A DNA stretch of 55,594 bases, from assembly GCA_964362365.1 (NCBI GenBank), contig CAYIEF010000004.1, positions 1-55,594 on the forward strand. The letters run 5' to 3'. Under the pieces are notes generated by a model. The model did no database searches and was not told where the DNA came from. It saw only the letters and a program-made list of their open reading frames with translations. Origin of the DNA: JACPIL01 sp964362365 (GTDB taxonomy: Archaea > Nanobdellota > Nanobdellia > Woesearchaeales > GW2011-AR9). Of this stretch, positions 1-7,699 are shown piece by piece. The position numbers and the translations under genes are program-made. Each line of letters starts with the position of its first letter. The first letter of the stretch is position 1.

Positions 1-2
1 GG

Positions 3-158
3 AAAATTTATAGTGATTACAGGAAAGGAAAGCTTTTGAGCGGGGAATTGAAGCAGATAACTATCGAAAAGATCACTGTTTTTTTGAAAGAGCATCAGCA
101 AAAAAGAAAAGAAGCAGAAAAAGTGGTGCAGAAGTTTATACAAGCGCAGGGCATTTGA
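3..158 (+). CDS. trpS: Tryptophanyl-tRNA synthetase, C-terminal end (partial)
   Basis: The reading frame enters from the left edge and ends with TGA after 51 residues. The tail carries YSDYRKGKLLSGELK followed by a charged helix with FLKEHQQKRKEAEKVV, which matches the C-terminal helical part of archaeal TrpRS as I remember it: a (C/S)G(E/K)L-type segment followed by FLxEHQxKR. TrpRS charges tRNA-Trp in the cytoplasm. The catalytic core lies outside the window, so the identification rests only on this tail. A tRNA-Trp candidate lies at 29206-29376. Confidence 0.65.
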   Translation, partial: KIYSDYRKGKLLSGELKQITIEKITVFLKEHQQKRKEAEKVVQKFIQAQGI

Positions 159-226
159 GAGGGAATAGTCTTCCCAAAAATTTAAATACCACAAAATATT
201 CTGTCTAAAAAAGAGGTTGAAGAAAC

Positions 227-442
227 ATGGCTAAGAAGAAAGTACGCCGTTCTAAGAAAGCTCCGCCAAAATGGCATGCTGTTCCTTTGAAAGGAAGTTT
301 CATGGTTCTATCGATAATTGGTTTTTTGATCACCTGGAAGCTTATCCATGATACAAATTATAGATTCGCCTTCATGCTCGTTTTTATTGCCATGTTTATC
401 GCTTCCCTGATCAGCATGACTAAAGCTCCCACAAGTGAATAA
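227..442 (+). CDS. Small two-helix membrane protein
   Basis: A 71-residue protein with a very basic N-terminus (MAKKKVRRSKKAPPK) followed by two hydrophobic segments at about residues 26-43 and 47-64. The charge pattern suggests that the N-terminus is cytoplasmic. A TATA-like AATTTAAATACC lies at about 180-190 and a weak GAGGTTGAAG ribosome binding site precedes the ATG. I do not recognise a family. The size and shape recall the small membrane subunits common in DPANN genomes, but no function can be assigned. Confidence 0.75.
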   Translation: MAKKKVRRSKKAPPKWHAVPLKGSFMVLSIIGFLITWKLIHDTNYRFAFMLVFIAMFIASLISMTKAPTSE

Positions 443-444
443 AA

Positions 445-514
445 TGAAAATCCTAAAAATTGATTTGATACGGATTTTCAATTATTCCTCGCTGATTGCT
501 ACTAAACAGCGAGG
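445..514. repeat. Two perfect hairpins in the spacer
   Basis: Two consecutive inverted repeats fill the gap between two small membrane-protein genes. The first pairs TGAAAATCC (445-453) with GGATTTTCA (472-480). The second pairs CCTCGCTG (487-494) with CAGCGAGG (507-514). Neither is followed by a T run, so they are not classical terminators. They may protect or separate transcripts. Confidence 0.6.
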
Positions 515-540
515 CATCATAACCTCTGGCTCGGAATAAA

Positions 541-987
541 ATGAAGTCAACTACGCTCTCCTGGAAATTTCCTCAGAAAGAATTTTTAGTGATGCGGGTG
601 GAGATAGTATTGATAGCTTTCTTGGCTTTAGTGGTGTATCTATTTGCCTATTTGCAATCGAATGGCTCTTCATGGCTGGGAACCTTATTTGTAGTCTTAT
701 TCTTAGCGCTTTACTTTCTTACTTCGTACGGTATCCAGCGCTGGCGGCAAGTAGAAGAGCATTACAAGCTGACCAAGAAACATCTGGAAGTGGTGCGGAA
801 GAAACGGGGGAGCATGAAGAAAGAGAAAGCCCCTTTGAAAGAGGTTGCCCATCATAAGCTGGATAAAACATTCTTAGGCGGATATTTATTGACCAGAAAA
901 GGAAAGAAGCATTTATTGTTCTTTAATTCCAAAGAAGAAGTAGAGAAGTTCGAAAGTTTCTTGAAGAAGCATTTGAAGAAGAAATGA
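541..987 (+). CDS. Two-TM membrane protein with a PH-like tail
   Basis: 148 residues. Two hydrophobic segments (about 19-38 and 45-62) are followed by a basic soluble tail. The tail contains YKLTKKHLEVVRKKRG and later FNSKEEVEKFESFLKK, the strand-rich start and final helix expected of a bacterial-type PH (bPH2/YdbT-like) domain. Such proteins usually sit in the membrane with the PH domain in the cytoplasm; their function is mostly unknown. The ATG directly follows an A-rich stretch without a clear ribosome binding site. The domain call is a pattern judgement only. Confidence 0.6.
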   Translation: MKSTTLSWKFPQKEFLVMRVEIVLIAFLALVVYLFAYLQSNGSSWLGTLFVVLFLALYFLTSYGIQRWRQVEEHYKLTKKHLEVVRKKRGSMKKEKAPLKEVAHHKLDKTFLGGYLLTRKGKKHLLFFNSKEEVEKFESFLKKHLKKK

Positions 988-1035
988 TTGAGTTTGATCA
1001 TTTATTCTACATAGGAAGAGCTTTCTCAAGATGTT

Positions 1036-1560
1036 TCATATTCTGTCAATGATAAAATTCACCCTTTCAGTAATTGGCATTAAAGGAACAACAATTACAT
1101 CATAATCAAGATCCCGATACGCTTCTTCATGCAAAACTCGTAATCGTTGCACCATTTCTAATGGTTCTCTGCGAATTTTATCTTGTTTATAGCCGGGGAT
1201 GGGATCAAACACAAATACTTTATCATACCTGTGCTCTTGGAAAGCCCTTTCATACATCGGCGTAGGTTTTATTTCCATATACCTAAAATAAGCCAACTCA
1301 TCCGGTATTCCCCGATCAATAAAAGCAATTTCGCTATCAAGATGGACTTTAGATTCTAATTCCAATTGCTTTTCAATAAGAACTTCTAAAAAATCATCTA
1401 ATCTAGTCCAAGGGAACAAATCTCCTCCAGAATTCAGCTGTTCTGAAATAATCAACGTTGCTGCTTCCTGTACGGTTGGAAATCCGTACTTGACCAATTC
1501 TTTTAAGGTTTCAGTCTTACTAGAGTAAGCTGATCCAGTGAGAACATATTTTTTGGTCAT
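1036..1560 (-). CDS. AAA_28-type P-loop protein with degenerate Walker A
   Basis: About 174 residues from the ATG at 1560 (MTKKYVLTG); an upstream in-frame ATG would run into the preceding gene and adds nothing conserved. It is clearly paralogous to the N-terminal half of the protein at 37466-38512. Shared landmarks are LPW/FPW..L..F..LxIExQL, (F/L)DRG(L/I)PD and P.YKQDxxRxxxE, then a final VP....ERV. Its phosphate-binding loop reads GSAYSSKT, while the paralogue has GGPGVGKT, so the central glycine before the lysine is lost but K and T remain. It may bind nucleotide weakly or have lost catalysis. Confidence 0.7.
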   Translation of the reverse strand: MTKKYVLTGSAYSSKTETLKELVKYGFPTVQEAATLIISEQLNSGGDLFPWTRLDDFLEVLIEKQLELESKVHLDSEIAFIDRGIPDELAYFRYMEIKPTPMYERAFQEHRYDKVFVFDPIPGYKQDKIRREPLEMVQRLRVLHEEAYRDLDYDVIVVPLMPITERVNFIIDRI

Positions 1561-1582
1561 GATAAAAATTTGATACAAAAGA

Positions 1583-2122
1583 TCAATACCCCAACTCAAC
1601 CACATCGCCTTCTTGAGGGATATAATTTCCAAAAGCCGTCGAAGTTGCCCCATTCACGGTCATCAGCAAATCGCTGCTGCAATACTGCTTTTTATCAAAA
1701 GTAAGACATTGAGTATCTAAAATAATATCGGCTTTTTCTAAAATGTAATACAAGGGCAGCTTAGAACTAAAAGATTTTACTTGGTTTCCTTTAAATGTTA
1801 CAAATATATCCTTTTCATCACTCCGTTCTTCTAAAGTTACATTTTTGATATTTATCATAAATGAAACCGGATCTTGGCTGTATTCATAATAACTTTTTTC
1901 CTCACAAGAATTTGTCAAGCATAAATTTTGCAGGCATAACACATTTAAGGGTTTATCTTCACAAAACAAATAACAATCAGCATCAGTAGTACACATTCTC
2001 GGCTCTGCTCCAGGATCTGGAGAAGAATTATTGAGAACAGCAGGTACAACGAAGCCTAATACTAACATTACTAAAAAGATAATTATTATTATCTTACTAA
2101 ACAACTTCTCAGTTTTCGCCAT
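1583..2122 (-). CDS. Membrane-anchored Cys-rich secreted protein
   Basis: 179 residues. A basic start (MAKTEKLFSK) leads into one strongly hydrophobic segment (10-30), so the rest should be outside the cell. The exposed part has a cluster of six cysteines (residues 44, 50, 54, 63, 68 and 73, with TDADC and EDKPL between them) and two more near 139 and 148, consistent with disulfides. The C-terminus has LPLYYILEKAD and ends GDVVELGY, loosely like beta-grasp/DUF4430 modules. It ends 22 bases upstream of the P-loop gene on the same strand. Function unknown. Confidence 0.65.
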   Translation of the reverse strand: MAKTEKLFSKIIIIIFLVMLVLGFVVPAVLNNSSPDPGAEPRMCTTDADCYLFCEDKPLNVLCLQNLCLTNSCEEKSYYEYSQDPVSFMINIKNVTLEERSDEKDIFVTFKGNQVKSFSSKLPLYYILEKADIILDTQCLTFDKKQYCSSDLLMTVNGATSTAFGNYIPQEGDVVELGY

Positions 2123-2176
2123 GACTACCTCATAAAAAGATAAAAGGAATAAAAAAGAAGAAATAGTTAAACATTT

Positions 2177-3376
2177 CTATTTTTGGGATTCAACTACTAA
2201 ATTTCCCCTCATGCCTCGCCAGTCTTCACAGCTGCCGCAAGTGTAGTCAAATGTTCCTGCTTTGTCAGCTACGAATTCTACTTCAGTCGTTCCGGAAACC
2301 TTCTTCTCTACGCCTAAAGAGGGAACTGCGAAGGTGAAATCTAATCCAGTGGGGACAACAGTTAATACAACTGTGCTTCCTTTCTTAACTCTAAGCACAT
2401 TCGGCTGGAAGACCCACTTCTTCGCGTTGAGGGTTAGCTTAACTGTTTCCCCTGCCGCTTCCATTGCCTCGGGTACTTTATTTGCTTCTTCTGGCTCTTC
2501 AGGAGTTTCTGGAGCAAGCTCAGGTTCGGTTGTTGTCTTTACTGGTTCTTCCTCAACCTTAGACGTCGAATCTGTTTCCTTTAATCCAGCTTCTCCTAAA
2601 AGGTTTTTATCCAAGCTTAACCCCTGCGGGAAAAACAACTTCCCGTCCTTGGTCACATAAGAATCAACAACTTGTCCGGCCACTCCCAAAGTTACCTTAT
2701 ATAATGTATCTAATTCTTCAGAAGATTGAACTTCTGCCTGAAAAGGTGGTTGAAGTAATTGAGTATTTACAAACTTCAAGACTTTTTGTTCTGCTTCCGG
2801 TAAAGTCATAGTAGCTGCAGCTGCTCCGGTAAGCGCATTCTTTTCAGAAAAATTAAAACCCTGCGTAAACAAGGATAAGACTAACAAGACCAGCGCGACT
2901 CCTGTCAATGCTTTCCATGTTGATGCTTCCTTAAATAACCCTGATTCTTTATTATCCTCTTCCCAAGGATTAACGGGGGAAGAAGTTTCTACTGCTGGTT
3001 TCGTTTCTTTTACACTTTCTTTTGCCGGTTTAATGTTCACCGTTATGGTTTCTTTCTTAGGCGCTTCAGAAACTTTTTTCTCCTTCTGCTCTTTTACCTC
3101 GGTCTTTTCAGTTGAGGAAGGTTTTTCTTTCTCTAGCGCAGTTTCTTTAGGTTTAACCGTAGCGTTTTTTTCACTCTTCTTAACTGCGCTCTTCTTAAAT
3201 GCCGTGGAACTTGTTTTTTTTGAAGGCTTGTGCAGCCGTAATGCTGTTGGCTGTTCTCGAAACTCAATTTTAATCTCCTGACTTTTAGGAGCGACTGGAG
3301 GAAGGTCCTCTAAATCTTCGATAAATTCCTCTCCAAAAAAAGAATCTTCCACTTCATCTAACTGTTTTTGTTCCAT
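2177..3376 (-). CDS. Anchored cupredoxin-like protein with lost copper ligands
   Basis: 399 residues. Residues 1-150 are a charged Lys/Glu/Pro-rich cytoplasmic tail, a membrane helix spans about 155-172, and 190-255 resembles the N-terminal module of archaeal membrane thioredoxins (YVTKDGKLFFPQG). A Glu/Pro/Thr linker leads to a cupredoxin fold at about 312-395. That domain retains a CuA/blue-copper-like end (YTCGSCEDWRGMRG: Cys380, Cys383, Met389), but both histidine ligands expected in COX2/plastocyanin-type sites are absent. It is probably an extracytoplasmic redox or structural domain. A TATA-like TTTATAAA lies near 3420-3432 on this strand. Confidence 0.65.
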   Translation of the reverse strand: MEQKQLDEVEDSFFGEEFIEDLEDLPPVAPKSQEIKIEFREQPTALRLHKPSKKTSSTAFKKSAVKKSEKNATVKPKETALEKEKPSSTEKTEVKEQKEKKVSEAPKKETITVNIKPAKESVKETKPAVETSSPVNPWEEDNKESGLFKEASTWKALTGVALVLLVLSLFTQGFNFSEKNALTGAAAATMTLPEAEQKVLKFVNTQLLQPPFQAEVQSSEELDTLYKVTLGVAGQVVDSYVTKDGKLFFPQGLSLDKNLLGEAGLKETDSTSKVEEEPVKTTTEPELAPETPEEPEEANKVPEAMEAAGETVKLTLNAKKWVFQPNVLRVKKGSTVVLTVVPTGLDFTFAVPSLGVEKKVSGTTEVEFVADKAGTFDYTCGSCEDWRGMRGNLVVESQK

Positions 3377-3482
3377 AACTTACATCACCCTATTATCTAA
3401 GATCCCTTGAAACGGGGATAAAAAGTTTATAAAGATTTATATGGTTGAAGAAATAGGTTAAGAAGGATATCGTTAAGAAAAA

Positions 3483-3518
3483 CTATTTCTGTCGCACACC
3501 ACTTTGGTGCGTAAATAG
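3483..3518. repeat. Nested palindromic element, copy 1
   Basis: CTATTT (3483-3488) pairs with AAATAG (3513-3518). Inside, CGCACACCA pairs with TGGTGCG with one bulge. The reverse complement closely resembles 7570-7600: both have GC(A/G)CCAA, then TGGTGTGC, then AAATAG. This suggests a dispersed intergenic element. Confidence 0.55.
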
Positions 3519-3599
3519 AAAAAATATTCTCTTTATTAATTTTTATAACCGGAACTTCTACAAAATCTTAATAAAGCCAAACTATTTAATAGGTTAGAG

Positions 3600-4409
3600 A
3601 TGGAGTTTAAGATCTATAAAAAAGAGAATGAGAACATCCACCGCTATCCCAGCGATGACGTGAAGATAGCGCACAAATTTGCCCAAGAGTTAAAGAATGA
3701 ATTAGGCGATTTTCTCCTCACAGCAGTGGTTTTTGGCAGTTCTGCCCGAAAACAAACCACTCCAGAAAGTGATATCGATGTATTAGTCATTACCGATGAT
3801 ACTCGTTTTCAGCTTAGTGAAGCATTGATAGAAGGATACCGGCTTATCGTAGAAAAGCTGGTTATTCGCACTTCTCCTAAGCTGCACATCACTTCCATGA
3901 CTTTTACCTCCTTTTGGGAATATACAAAAGCAGGAGATCCGGTAGTGGTCAATATCTTGCGGGATGGAGTCGCGCTTATTGATACAGGGTTCTTTGAGCC
4001 ACTGCAGATCCTTCTTAAGAACGGCAGGATCAGGCCGACTGAAGAGAGCATCTGGCGCTACTTCGGTCGTGCTCCGCAAACCTTGTTAAATTCCAAATGG
4101 CATGTCCTGCAAGCTACTCTTGATTTATATTGGGCAGTCATCGATGCGGCGCATGCAGCGTTGATGCGGGCAAAGGAAGTTCCCCCTACTCCTGAACATG
4201 TCGCTGACATGCTGGATAAAGTGTTTGTGAAACAGGGCATGCTGGAAAAAAAGCATGTGGAAACCATGCGCAAATTCTACCATCTCAGCAAGCTGATCGT
4301 GCACCGTGAAATTAAAGAAGTCAAAGGTTCTGCCTACGACCAATATTACAAGGACGCAGATGAATTCATCAAGCGCATGAAACGGCTTATTGAACGGGGA
4401 AAGATGTAA
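3600..4409 (+). CDS. Nucleotidyltransferase (MNT fold) with helical C-terminus
   Basis: 269 residues. The N-terminal half has the polymerase-beta-type nucleotidyltransferase signature: FGSSARKQTTPESDIDVLV, with Gly-Ser at 46-47 and the metal-binding Asp pair at 58 and 60. The C-terminal ~120 residues are helical and may be a HEPN-like partner domain fused to the transferase. MNT proteins transfer AMP or other nucleotides to protein or RNA targets, and many are antitoxins. The target is unknown. The stop codon overlaps the start of the next gene by one base (TAATG), so the two are probably co-translated. Confidence 0.75.
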   Translation: MEFKIYKKENENIHRYPSDDVKIAHKFAQELKNELGDFLLTAVVFGSSARKQTTPESDIDVLVITDDTRFQLSEALIEGYRLIVEKLVIRTSPKLHITSMTFTSFWEYTKAGDPVVVNILRDGVALIDTGFFEPLQILLKNGRIRPTEESIWRYFGRAPQTLLNSKWHVLQATLDLYWAVIDAAHAALMRAKEVPPTPEHVADMLDKVFVKQGMLEKKHVETMRKFYHLSKLIVHREIKEVKGSAYDQYYKDADEFIKRMKRLIERGKM

Positions 4410-4999
4410 TGAGGAAAAGTGATCGCATTCCTGCTGTTCTACTTGTTATATTCGCAATTTTTTGGTTGATTATTGCTATTAATCCTTACGATAGATGGGT
4501 CTGGCTGGCTGAAAACGCCTTAACAGTCCTGCTGATTGCTTTCTTGGTTTTAACCTATAAGAAATTTCGCTTTTCTAACCACAGTTATGTTTTATTATTT
4601 TCTTATTTAGTGTTCCACACCATTGGAAGCTATTATACTTATACTAATATGCCCTTATTTAACTGGTTAAAAGACATTTTTGACTTAAGCAGGAATCATT
4701 ACGATCGATTGGTGCATTTTTTCTTCGGGCTGGCATTCTATTTCCCGGTGTACGAATTTGCTACCAAGAAACTAAAATTAAGGGGGTGGGAAAGCTTTCT
4801 TCTTCCTTTTTTAGTAATTATATCTTTCAAAGCGATTTACGAAATCATTGAGTATTTAGCGGTAATAGTTACCCGCAGTTCAGTTCTTGGAACCAGTTTC
4901 TTAGGCATGCAGGGCGATTACTGGGATGCTCAGAAAGATATCATGTTTGGGATAACTGGAGCGGCTATTAGTATGATTGTGTGTAGGTTGAGGAAGTAA
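4409..4999 (+). CDS. DUF2238/YjdF-like integral membrane protein
   Basis: 196 residues with about six hydrophobic helices. The central NHYDRLVHFFFGL motif and the late EIIEYLA and AQKDI segments are the conserved polar residues of the DUF2238 (YjdF) family as I know it. That family has no established function. The ATG overlaps the stop of the nucleotidyltransferase, indicating an operon of two. Confidence 0.75.
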   Translation: MRKSDRIPAVLLVIFAIFWLIIAINPYDRWVWLAENALTVLLIAFLVLTYKKFRFSNHSYVLLFSYLVFHTIGSYYTYTNMPLFNWLKDIFDLSRNHYDRLVHFFFGLAFYFPVYEFATKKLKLRGWESFLLPFLVIISFKAIYEIIEYLAVIVTRSSVLGTSFLGMQGDYWDAQKDIMFGITGAAISMIVCRLRK

Positions 5000-5006
5000 T
5001 TCATTT

Positions 5007-5112
5007 CTTTCCTGGGTCTGATACCCCGCTGCTCGCAGCGACATCGAATTGTAAACCGATGACCAGGAAAGATTAAAAATACCCCGCAGCTTGCTGCGGT
5101 TGGGATTTTTAT
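5007..5112. other. Structured intergenic element with terminator-like hairpin
   Basis: CTTTCCTGG (5007-5015) pairs perfectly with CCAGGAAAG (5063-5071) and encloses two smaller hairpins: GCTGCTCGCAGC (5028-5039) and CATCG/CGATG (5042-5061). This is a three-way-junction layout. It is followed by CCGCAGC-TT-GCTGCGG (5084-5099) and a T-rich tract, which reads as a terminator for the upstream operon. It may be a palindromic repeat or a small RNA. The outline resembles the element at 33854-33950, but the sequence differs. Confidence 0.45.
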
Positions 5113-5166
5113 TTACTTTTTTCTCAATCAAAACATTTAATAATCTCTCTTCATCTCTAAGCACTG

Positions 5167-6867
5167 ATGAAAGACATTATTCTCAAATATGCGTTAAAGA
5201 ACGCCTTAGACTTTAATGGCAAGGCCAATAAGAATGTCGTTTTAGGTTCAGTTCTCAAAGACAATCCTGCCTTAAAGAAAGATGTCCCGAAAGTCCTCAA
5301 AGAAATTGAAAGAGTTATCTCTGAAGTAGAAATGCTGCCTCTGCCAAAGATAAAGCAACAACTCCAAAAGCTGGCGCCAGAACTTCTCAAAGAAAAAAAA
5401 GAAGAAGCGGAAGAAGGACCGTTAAAAGCACTTCCAAATGCTCAGAAAGGAAAGGTCGTGGTAAGAATCGCTCCTTCCCCATCCGGGCCATTGCACATCG
5501 GGCATGCTTACGGAGCCTCATTAAACTATGAGTATGCAAAAATGTATGACGGGAAATTCCTGCTCAGAATCGAAGACACCAATCCGGAAAATATCTATGC
5601 GCCGGCCTATGATCTTATCCCTCAGGATACCCAATGGCTGTCCGACCACCATGTTGCACAAACAGTAGTCCAATCTTCCCGCTTGGGCAGGTATTACGAT
5701 TACGCTGAGCAATTAGTGCAGAAAGGGAAAGCCTATGTCTGCAAATGCAATCCAGATGAATGGCGGGAAAAAAAGAATCAGGGAATTGCCTGTCCTTGCA
5801 GGAATCTGTCTATCAAAGAAAATCAATTACGCTACGCTAAAATGTTTTCTGAATACGCGGAAGGAGAAGCAGTACTACGATTAAAAACAGACATCAAACA
5901 CAAAAATCCAGCTATGCGGGATTTCCCAATAATGCGTATCAATGAACACCTCCATCCTAAAACTGGCAAAGAACAGAAAGTCTGGCCACTCATGGTCTTT
6001 GCAGTTGCTGTAGACGATCATGAATTAGGTGTTACTCACGTCTTGAATGGAAAAGATCATGCTGACAATGCTGTCAAAGAAGCGATGATCATGGATTATT
6101 TAGGCTGGAAGCCGCCGATGTATAAACATTGGGGCAAGATTAATTTTGAAGGATTCACTCTCAGTACGACCCAGACCAGGCATGCCATAGAACAAAAACA
6201 GTACACTGGCTGGGATGATCTGCGTCTGCCGTTTCTTCCTGCTCTGAGAAGGCGTGGTTATCAACCGCAAGCCTTCCGCAAATTTGCCATGGAGATCGGT
6301 TTAAGTTTAGCTGACAAAACCGTGAGCCAGGAAGAATTCTGGAAGATGATCAATGCGTTTAACCGCGAAGTGGTCGAACCTAACGCCAATAGATATTTTT
6401 TTGTCTCCAATCCAGTCGAGATAACCATCAAAGGCGCTCCTAAGAAAGAAGCTAGATTAGACTTGCATCCTGACTATCCTAAACGAGGGAAAAGAACTCT
6501 TCTAGCCGAAGGCAAGGTTTTCATCTCCCAGCAAGATTTGAAAAAATTAGGTAAAGGAAAAGTCCACCGCCTGATGGATTACTGTAATTTTACTCTAGAA
6601 GGGAAAGGATGGAAATTTGTGTCCGAAGATTATGAAGAGTACAAAAATAATCCTAATAAAGGATTTATCATCCATTGGCTGCCGGTTTCCAAAGATTTGC
6701 CAAAAGTTGAAGTCATGCTTGACACCGGAGAGAAAGCCCTTGGTGTAGGTGAGAAAGGATTAGGACAGTTGAAAGAGGGCGAAATAATACAGTTGGAACG
6801 GATGTACTTTGCCAAACTGGACAGAAAGGAAAACGGTAAGTTGGTATTTTGTTACCTTCATCCCTAA
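5167..6867 (+). CDS. gltX: Glutamyl-tRNA synthetase, archaeal type
   Basis: 566 residues, normal for archaeal GluRS. It attaches glutamate to tRNA-Glu, and in archaea usually also to tRNA-Gln for later amidation. After an ~95-residue helical N-terminal extension come the class I signature APSPSGPLHIGHAYG (HIGH at 110-113), RIEDTNPE, a C-x-C...C-x-C zinc knuckle near 193-210, and the C-terminal beta-barrel anticodon-binding region typical of the GlnRS-like class. The KMSKS-like loop reads LSTTQTR, so the usual lysine position is Gln. A TATA-like CATTTAATAATC at about 5134 lies some 28 bases before the ATG, suggesting a leaderless transcript. Confidence 0.93.
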   Translation: MKDIILKYALKNALDFNGKANKNVVLGSVLKDNPALKKDVPKVLKEIERVISEVEMLPLPKIKQQLQKLAPELLKEKKEEAEEGPLKALPNAQKGKVVVRIAPSPSGPLHIGHAYGASLNYEYAKMYDGKFLLRIEDTNPENIYAPAYDLIPQDTQWLSDHHVAQTVVQSSRLGRYYDYAEQLVQKGKAYVCKCNPDEWREKKNQGIACPCRNLSIKENQLRYAKMFSEYAEGEAVLRLKTDIKHKNPAMRDFPIMRINEHLHPKTGKEQKVWPLMVFAVAVDDHELGVTHVLNGKDHADNAVKEAMIMDYLGWKPPMYKHWGKINFEGFTLSTTQTRHAIEQKQYTGWDDLRLPFLPALRRRGYQPQAFRKFAMEIGLSLADKTVSQEEFWKMINAFNREVVEPNANRYFFVSNPVEITIKGAPKKEARLDLHPDYPKRGKRTLLAEGKVFISQQDLKKLGKGKVHRLMDYCNFTLEGKGWKFVSEDYEEYKNNPNKGFIIHWLPVSKDLPKVEVMLDTGEKALGVGEKGLGQLKEGEIIQLERMYFAKLDRKENGKLVFCYLHP

Positions 6868-6917
6868 GGATTATTATTATTCAAAAAATAAAAAAAAAGA
6901 AAAGAGGAATAAAGAAA

Positions 6918-7040
6918 ATGGCAAGAATAAGTCGAGATACACCATTAGCAGAGATTACCTTAAGAAGACAACGAAAATTTCTAATGAAATTTTCGAGCCT
7001 TCTTAACGTGATGGGGGGGGCAATAAAATGGCGCGCATAA
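6918..7040 (+). CDS. Short upstream ORF copying the start of the next gene
   Basis: The ATG at 6918 opens a 40-residue frame whose first 17 residues (MARISRDTPLAEITLRR) are identical to those of the gene starting at 7028. Most codons differ synonymously. After residue 17 it diverges, passes through the 10-bp hairpin CGAAAATTTC/GAAATTTTCG and an eight-G run (7013-7020), and stops at 7040, overlapping the real start in another frame. Two readings are possible: a decayed 5' fragment of an older gene copy, or a regulatory leader peptide whose protein sequence is under selection. An A-rich AAAGAGGAATAAAGAAA precedes it and may serve as a ribosome binding site. Confidence 0.45.
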   Translation: MARISRDTPLAEITLRRQRKFLMKFSSLLNVMGGAIKWRA

Positions 7041-7516
7041 GCAGAGATACTCCTTTAGCCGAAATCACGTTAAGAAGATATGAAAAACCAACCGTAAGCG
7101 ATCGTGAATTAGTCAGAAAATTCTGTCTTTCAGTAGGGTTGCTCCAACCAGGAGATTCGAGAGACGTTATAGTAGACGTCTTTCATGTTTTGCTGAAAGC
7201 GAGACAAAATCGCGAAGAACTTCATTCCGAAGAAATAAAAAATAACGTCATGGTTTTGCGCAAAAGTGCAGGGTTGCCTATGTTAGGCATCGCTTCTTCC
7301 AACATCAGAAGACAATTGAAGCGATTGAAAGATCTTCATTTAATTGAAACCAATGCCAATTTGTATAGAATTACCGAATTTAATCATCTGTCTGAGATTT
7401 TTGAAGAGAAAGTAGAGAATTTCATCCTTACTTCCGTGGTAAGCAGGGTGAAAGATTACCTGCAGAAGATCGATGAAGAGTTCAAGCCAGGGGTTAAGGA
7501 ACAGAGGAAAGAGTAA
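7028..7516 (+). CDS. Winged-helix-like DNA-binding protein
   Basis: 162 residues. The N-terminal MARISRDTPLAEITLRRYEKP looks like a strongly conserved tail of a DPANN family. The middle has LLQPGDSRDVIVDVFHVLL, then SSNIRRQLKRLKDLHLIE, which fits the recognition helix and wing of a winged helix-turn-helix protein. The C-terminal ~40 residues are helical. It is probably a transcription regulator; the target is unknown. The inverted repeat CTTCTTAACGT (about 6999-7009) versus ACGTTAAGAAG (7068-7078) surrounds the start, so the mRNA start region may fold and control translation. Confidence 0.65.
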   Translation: MARISRDTPLAEITLRRYEKPTVSDRELVRKFCLSVGLLQPGDSRDVIVDVFHVLLKARQNREELHSEEIKNNVMVLRKSAGLPMLGIASSNIRRQLKRLKDLHLIETNANLYRITEFNHLSEIFEEKVENFILTSVVSRVKDYLQKIDEEFKPGVKEQRKE

Positions 7517-7521
7517 AAAAG

Positions 7522-7640
7522 TCGCCGCCCTGGCCAAGAACTAGAAAATTATTTTTCGAAAATAATTTTGCGCCAATGGTGGTGTGCAGTAAAGAAATAG
7601 TAACAATTTATTAAGAGCGGCCAAGGCGATTTATAACTGA
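7522..7640. other. Structured spacer with palindromic element, copy 2
   Basis: TCGCC..TGGCC (7522-7535) can pair with GGCCAAGGCGA (7619-7629). Inside lies a perfect 11-bp A/T stem, AAAATTATTTT (7545-7555) with AAAATAATTTT (7559-7569). The interval 7570-7600 is the second copy of the GC(A/G)CCAA..TGGTGTGC..AAATAG element seen at 3483-3518. It may be transcribed past the 7516 stop. I see no ORF in it. Confidence 0.45.
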
Positions 7641-7699
7641 TCCAGTATCTAAATTACAAGCACTAAAATATTAAAAAGCATTCGTTCTATTTTTAGTCC

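Noticed and set aside
672..857. A 61-codon plus-strand frame inside the 541-987 gene
   Set aside because: It is an out-of-frame shadow of a gene with clear membrane helices and a PH-like tail.
7013..7020. Eight-G run as a programmed frameshift joining the upstream ORF to the winged-helix gene
   Set aside because: A shift there would not produce a sensible joined protein, because the N-terminal 17 residues would simply be duplicated; a duplicated start or leader is simpler.
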